DNA from: JBICHM01 sp043101835
GTDB taxonomy: Bacteria; Planctomycetota; Phycisphaerae; Phycisphaerales; UBA1924
Direction: 5' to 3'
DNA: 14,611 bases
Assembly: GCA_043101835.1 (NCBI GenBank)
Contig: JBICHM010000275.1
Coordinates: 1-14,611 of the forward strand
Shown: positions 11,566 through 14,611 of the stretch, piece by piece
Numbering within the stretch: the first letter of the stretch is position 1
Layout: every line of letters starts with the position of its first letter
Notes under the pieces: generated by a model
What the model was told of the DNA's origin: nothing
The model's database searches: none
The model's input: only the letters and a program-made list of their open reading frames with translations
Program-made: the position numbers and the translations under genes

Positions 11566-13953
11566 ATGGACGCGCTCGTGCTGGCAGGCCTTGTCGGCCT
11601 CGCACTGATCACCGCGTACCACACCTACGGCAGGTGGCTCTCACGCCGCGTCTTCCAGCTCCGAGAAGACGCGGCGACACCTGCCGTTTTGTACGACGAC
11701 AACCGCGACTACTGCCCGACGAAGCGCTCCGTCGTCTTCGGCCACCACTTCACGAGCATCGCCGGCACCGGCCCCATCGTCGGCCCGGCGATCGCCGTCA
11801 TGTGGGGCTGGGTGCCCGCGATCATCTGGGTCGTCGTCGGCTCGATCTTCATCGGCGCGGTGCACGACCTGGGCAGCCTCGTCGTCAGCTTGCGGAACAA
11901 GGGCCGCAGTGTCGGCGACATCGCCGGCGACCTGCTCGGCCCGCGCGTGCGCCTCATCTTCCTGGGCGTGCTGGTGCTCGGGCTCTGGATCGTGCTGGCG
12001 ATCTTCGGCCTCGTCGTCGCGGCGGTGCTGCGCCAGTACCCGCAGGCGATCTTCCCCGTCGTCGTGCAGGTCCCCCTTGCCCTCGTCATCGGCCTTGTCC
12101 TGCATCGGAAGGGGCGCAGCATCCTGCTGCCCTCGATCGTCGCGCTGGTCGCGATGTACGCGAGCGTGGTGTGGGGCGACTGGGGCCCGCTGCACGCCTT
12201 CAACGAGACGCTCGCCGCCCAGCCGCGCTGGGTGTGGGTGGTGGGGCTGCTGGCGTACTCCTACATCGCCAGCGTCCTGCCGGTGTGGGTGCTGCTGCAG
12301 CCGCGGGACTACATCAACAGCCTGCAGCTGATCAGCGCGCTGGGGCTGCTGGTGCTCGGCCTCGTCGGCGCCGCGACGCTCGGCGGCGTCGCGCCGGCCA
12401 TCGACGCGGCGCCCGACGCCCAGCAGATCGCCGAGCGCATACCCCTCGAGATCGTCGCGCCGACCGTCGAGTGGTCGCCCGCCGGGGCGCCGCCGATGAT
12501 CCCCATCCTTTTCATCACCATCGCCTGCGGCGCCATCAGCGGCTTCCACTGCCTCGTCTCCAGCGGCACCACCAGCAAGCAGGTGCAGCGCGAGACGGAC
12601 GCCAAACTCATCGGCTACGGCTCCATGCTCACCGAGGGCTTCCTCGCGACGCTGGTGATCGTGTCGTGCGTGGCGGGGATTGGGCTGGGGGTGACGCGGG
12701 GGTTTGATCTCAATGCGGCGATGTACAGGTCGAGCCACTCTGCATCGTTATTCGGCTCTTGGGCGATGCTGTCCGACTCAGTGCATGTTGCTGAAGATCG
12801 AGAGGTGATCTTCACTGTCATCAGTGACTCTCGGTATCGCAGGAGCTTCGACAGCGTCCTGAGTTCATCCGTTGTGCGGAAGGACTGGCGAGAGAATCCA
12901 AGCCAACCGGACGAACTGATCCTCACCTATAGCGGGACACCGAGGATCTTCTCCTGGAGCTATGGCGTGCTGGGGTTCGTCGATCCGCCGCTCCGCGAGG
13001 GCGAAGACGCACTACTTTGGCATGTTGTCGACGAGGGGCGTGTCCGCGTCCGCCCCGACGGCGAGAGCTACGACCTCACCGGCCGCCTGGCCTTCGCCAA
13101 GCAGTACGAGAACTGGTCGGCCGCGGGGGCGCTGGGGGCCACGGTCGGGGCGTTCGTCGAGGGCGCGGCGAACCTGATCGAGTCCATCGGCATCCCCGAG
13201 GCCGTCGCCGTGGCGCTGATGGGCGTGCTCGTCGCCTCCTTCGCCGGCACGACGATGGACACGGCCTGCCGCCTGCAGCGCTATGTCATCCAGGAACTGG
13301 CGCGCACCTTCCTGCCGCGCCCGGAGCCCAACGCCTGCCACGGCTGCGGCTACACGTTGCGCGGGCTCCGTAGCGACACACCCTGCCCCGAATGCGGGCA
13401 CGAGAACGCCTGGCGTCTCGACTTCGGCGGGCATCCGGAGGAACTCGATGCGCCCGCCCTCGAGCACGACCTCATCGAGCGGCGCGCGTCGGTCTGGAAC
13501 CCCTTCCGCTGGCTCGCGACGCGTCATGGCGCGACGACCGCCGCGGTCGTGAGCGCGGCGCTGCTCGCCGCGATTCCCGCGCCGGGGCAGTCGTGGACCT
13601 TCGCGAACGCGGGCGCAGGCGGGCTGCTGCTCTGGCCCCTCTTCGGCGCGACGAACCAGTTGCTCGGCGGCCTCGCGTTCGTCGTGATCGGCGCGTGGCT
13701 GATCGCGACGCGACGGCCGGTGTGGTTCATGGTGTTGCCCGCGCTGCTCATGCTCGCGCTCCCGGCGTGGGCGATGGCGTGGCAGGCGTTCGTCGGGAAC
13801 GCGAATGCGCCGTCGTGGCTGACGAAGGGCGATTGGGCGCTCGTCGTCGTCGCGGCGATCACGCTCGCGCTCGAAGCATGGCTCGTTGCAGAGGTTGCGC
13901 TGCGCCTTGTCCAGGGGCGCGTGCGCGCCGGCGCGTTCACCGATGCGCCCTGA
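11566..13953 (+). CDS. cstA: CstA-family carbon-starvation/peptide transporter with two inserted segments
   Basis: This is a 795-residue multi-pass inner-membrane protein. CstA-family proteins are linked to peptide and pyruvate uptake under carbon limitation. Diagnostic blocks are GHHFTSIAGTGPIVGPAIAV (63-82), HDLGSLVVSLRNKGRS, the segment SGFHCLVSSGTTSKQ and the C-terminal half's GAFVEGAANLIESIGIP followed by ASFAGTTMDTACRLQRYVIQEL. Two parts look added. Residues about 386-495 interrupt the loop between IGLGVTRGFDLNA and the AFAKQYENW region; this stretch has few hydrophobic segments and unusually low GC. Residues 591-610 form a CxxC-x12-CxxC zinc ribbon (C591, C594, C607, C610) within an extra hydrophilic stretch before the next membrane helix. 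The frame is intact throughout, so it is not obviously a pseudogene. The start is the first ATG and gives a hydrophobic N-terminal helix. Confidence 0.93.
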   Translation: MDALVLAGLVGLALITAYHTYGRWLSRRVFQLREDAATPAVLYDDNRDYCPTKRSVVFGHHFTSIAGTGPIVGPAIAVMWGWVPAIIWVVVGSIFIGAVHDLGSLVVSLRNKGRSVGDIAGDLLGPRVRLIFLGVLVLGLWIVLAIFGLVVAAVLRQYPQAIFPVVVQVPLALVIGLVLHRKGRSILLPSIVALVAMYASVVWGDWGPLHAFNETLAAQPRWVWVVGLLAYSYIASVLPVWVLLQPRDYINSLQLISALGLLVLGLVGAATLGGVAPAIDAAPDAQQIAERIPLEIVAPTVEWSPAGAPPMIPILFITIACGAISGFHCLVSSGTTSKQVQRETDAKLIGYGSMLTEGFLATLVIVSCVAGIGLGVTRGFDLNAAMYRSSHSASLFGSWAMLSDSVHVAEDREVIFTVISDSRYRRSFDSVLSSSVVRKDWRENPSQPDELILTYSGTPRIFSWSYGVLGFVDPPLREGEDALLWHVVDEGRVRVRPDGESYDLTGRLAFAKQYENWSAAGALGATVGAFVEGAANLIESIGIPEAVAVALMGVLVASFAGTTMDTACRLQRYVIQELARTFLPRPEPNACHGCGYTLRGLRSDTPCPECGHENAWRLDFGGHPEELDAPALEHDLIERRASVWNPFRWLATRHGATTAAVVSAALLAAIPAPGQSWTFANAGAGGLLLWPLFGATNQLLGGLAFVVIGAWLIATRRPVWFMVLPALLMLALPAWAMAWQAFVGNANAPSWLTKGDWALVVVAAITLALEAWLVAEVALRLVQGRVRAGAFTDAP
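12721..13045 (+). other. Low-GC in-frame insertion within cstA
   Basis: By hand count, 12721-12960 contains 132 G+C in 240 bases (55%), against 68% in 12541-12600 and 77% in 13081-13140. Codons that are rare in the neighbouring genes, such as TTA, CTA and ACA, appear only in this stretch. The encoded segment includes DREVIFTVISDSRYRRSF and ILTYSGTPRIFSWSYG. It is soluble in character and I do not recognise it. The right boundary is uncertain. No terminal inverted repeats or target-site duplication were seen. Confidence 0.6.
13336..13395 (+). other. Zinc-ribbon segment inside cstA
   Basis: It encodes CHGCGYTLRGLRS followed by DTPCPECG, two CxxC knuckles 12 residues apart, suited to one structural zinc. 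I recall the CGYxLRGL...CPECG form from many planctomycete proteins. Here it lies between the conserved RLQRYVIQEL helix and the following membrane segment. Confidence 0.75.
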
Positions 13954-14000
13954 AGCGCCGTGCGCATCGTGCTTGTGGGTGCGCGCGACCCAAAAAGAGT

Positions 14001-14078
14001 GCCGGCGAACGCGCGCTCCGAGGACGCGTGCGCCGGCGGAACCGCGATGCGCGCATCGCGGCGTGGCGCTGTGTTTTT
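14001..14078. terminator. Hairpin block after cstA, candidate bidirectional terminator
   Basis: Hairpin 1 pairs GCCGGCG (14001-14007) with CGCCGGC (14031-14037). After one mismatch it continues with ACGCG (14009-14013) against CGCGT (14025-14029), leaving an 11-base loop. Hairpin 2 is the perfect palindrome 14042-14061. A5 (13992-13996) precedes the block and T5 (14074-14078) follows it, so each strand has a U-tract after the hairpins. The T-tracts are 4-12 bases from the stems rather than adjacent. The block starts 47 bases after the cstA stop codon. Confidence 0.5.
14042..14061. repeat. Perfect 20-base palindrome
   Basis: Bases 14042-14061 read the same on both strands (CCGCGATGCG and its reverse complement, with no spacer). 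With no loop it suits a dimeric DNA-binding site as well as an RNA stem. It is the longest perfect palindrome I noticed in the window. Confidence 0.8.
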
Positions 14079-14112
14079 CGGCCTCTGAACCCCCGTTCCG
14101 TGACCGTCAGGC

Positions 14113-14118
14113 TAGGGT
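14113..14118 (+). promoter_or_regulatory. Weak -10 candidate (TAGGGT) for the Nudix gene
   Basis: TAGGGT within GCTAGGGTATCC resembles the other hexamers only in TA...T. A second candidate, TAAGTC at 14174-14179, is closer to the start codon at 14198. Neither has a clear -35. The stretch 13954-14197 holds no other gene that I can support. Confidence 0.2.
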
Positions 14119-14197
14119 ATCCGGGTTCCGGATTCGGTCAACGCCGCGGATGCCTTTCTTCCGGGCTTTCTTCTAAGTCATTGTGGATTCATCACTT

Positions 14198-14611
14198 ATG
14201 AGCAGCGTCCCGAAGGTCGCCGACAGCCGCCCCCTCGTTGAGGTGGGGCTCGGGATCGTCCTTCGCGAATGTGCCAGTTCGGAGTGGGGTAAAGAGGCGA
14301 TCGAGGTGCTCATCAGCCGCCGGCGCGAAGGGTCGGTGTACGCCGGATGGTGGGAGATCCCGGGCGGCAAGATCGACCCCGGAGAAACCCCGGAGCACGG
14401 CGTCCTGCGCGAGCTGCGTGAGGAGGTCGGGATCGAGGCGGAGGTCACCGGCGCTCTGGAAGCGGTGGAGCACGCCTACGACCACGCCCGGGTCCGCCTG
14501 CACCCGAGGCTGTGCCGGCTGGCGCCGGGGTCGCCCGAGCCCCGGCCGATCGAGGTGGCCGAGTGCCGGTGGATCCCGCTGGGCGAACTGGGAAAGTACC
14601 GGTTCCCCGAG
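14198..14611 (+). CDS. Nudix hydrolase, MutT-like (3' end beyond window)
   Basis: The frame is open from the ATG at 14198 to the window edge (138 codons, no stop). Residues 57-79 carry a complete Nudix box, GGKIDPGETPE followed by RELREEVGI, matching Gx5Ex7REUxEExGU. Upstream are ISRRREGSVYAGWWEIPGG and downstream an HAYDHARVRLHPRL strand and a FPE ending. This layout resembles MutT-type enzymes that hydrolyse 8-oxo-dGTP or related nucleotides; substrate assignment beyond Nudix is inference. The missing C-terminus is probably short, since MutT proteins are about 130-150 residues. GTGGA about 10 bases before the ATG is a weak ribosome site. The gene lies 244 bases after cstA. Confidence 0.9.
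   Translation, partial: MSSVPKVADSRPLVEVGLGIVLRECASSEWGKEAIEVLISRRREGSVYAGWWEIPGGKIDPGETPEHGVLRELREEVGIEAEVTGALEAVEHAYDHARVRLHPRLCRLAPGSPEPRPIEVAECRWIPLGELGKYRFPE

Noticed and set aside
12721..13045. Intein or group I/II intron in cstA
   Set aside because: The segment is about 110 codons, lacks splice-junction Cys/Ser...HN motifs and an endonuclease domain, and is open in frame without intron features.

Overview
The window is about 14.6 kb of very GC-rich (roughly 70%) bacterial chromosome. The gene set and several sequence habits point to a planctomycete, most likely of the class Phycisphaerae. These habits are the dispersed structured repeats between genes, a CxxCGYxLRGL...CPECG zinc ribbon of the kind I remember from many planctomycete proteins, a tandem ACT-domain protein, and menaquinone synthesis by the futalosine route. 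The taxonomic placement is inference. No plasmid, phage, transposase, CRISPR, rRNA or tRNA feature was recognised.

Layout. Bases 1-116 hold one copy of a dispersed repeat. A minus-strand gene for a UVR-motif protein (147-914) is divergent from a short RpoD/SigA-type sigma factor (1203-2093, plus). The sigma factor converges on a run of four minus-strand genes: an MqnD-like menaquinone enzyme (5902-4973), an ACT-domain protein (4831-4358), panC (4331-3474) and gcvT (3388-2276). The convergent gap 2094-2275 carries two perfect hairpins and the second copy of the repeat. From 5944 everything reads on the plus strand: smpB, an orphan MacB/LolD-type ABC ATPase, a secreted serine beta-lactamase-like hydrolase, ruvC, an NtrC-type response regulator, an enlarged CstA carbon-starvation/peptide transporter, and a Nudix hydrolase cut off by the right edge.

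How the genes fit together. Most are unrelated housekeeping genes: DNA junction resolution, ribosome rescue, pantothenate, one-carbon and menaquinone metabolism, and nucleotide sanitation. The four minus-strand genes could be partly co-transcribed; the ACT-panC gap is only 26 bases. The NtrC-type regulator sits directly before cstA, but no sigma-54 promoter was seen in front of cstA, so a regulatory link is only suggested.

What stands out. (1) CstA carries two in-frame additions: a segment of about 110 residues with much lower GC (about 55% by hand count), and a four-cysteine zinc ribbon. (2) A TAnnCT hexamer recurs before many gene starts; in front of three genes it lies only 6-7 bases from the start codon, which predicts leaderless mRNAs. 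(3) An 8-base tandem repeat, CGTCTCTN, occurs as three clusters flanking the NtrC regulator gene, one of them inverted. (4) A hairpin-rich repeat of about 115 bases occurs twice at gene 3' ends. (5) A block of strong hairpins with a perfect 20-base palindrome lies between cstA and the Nudix gene.
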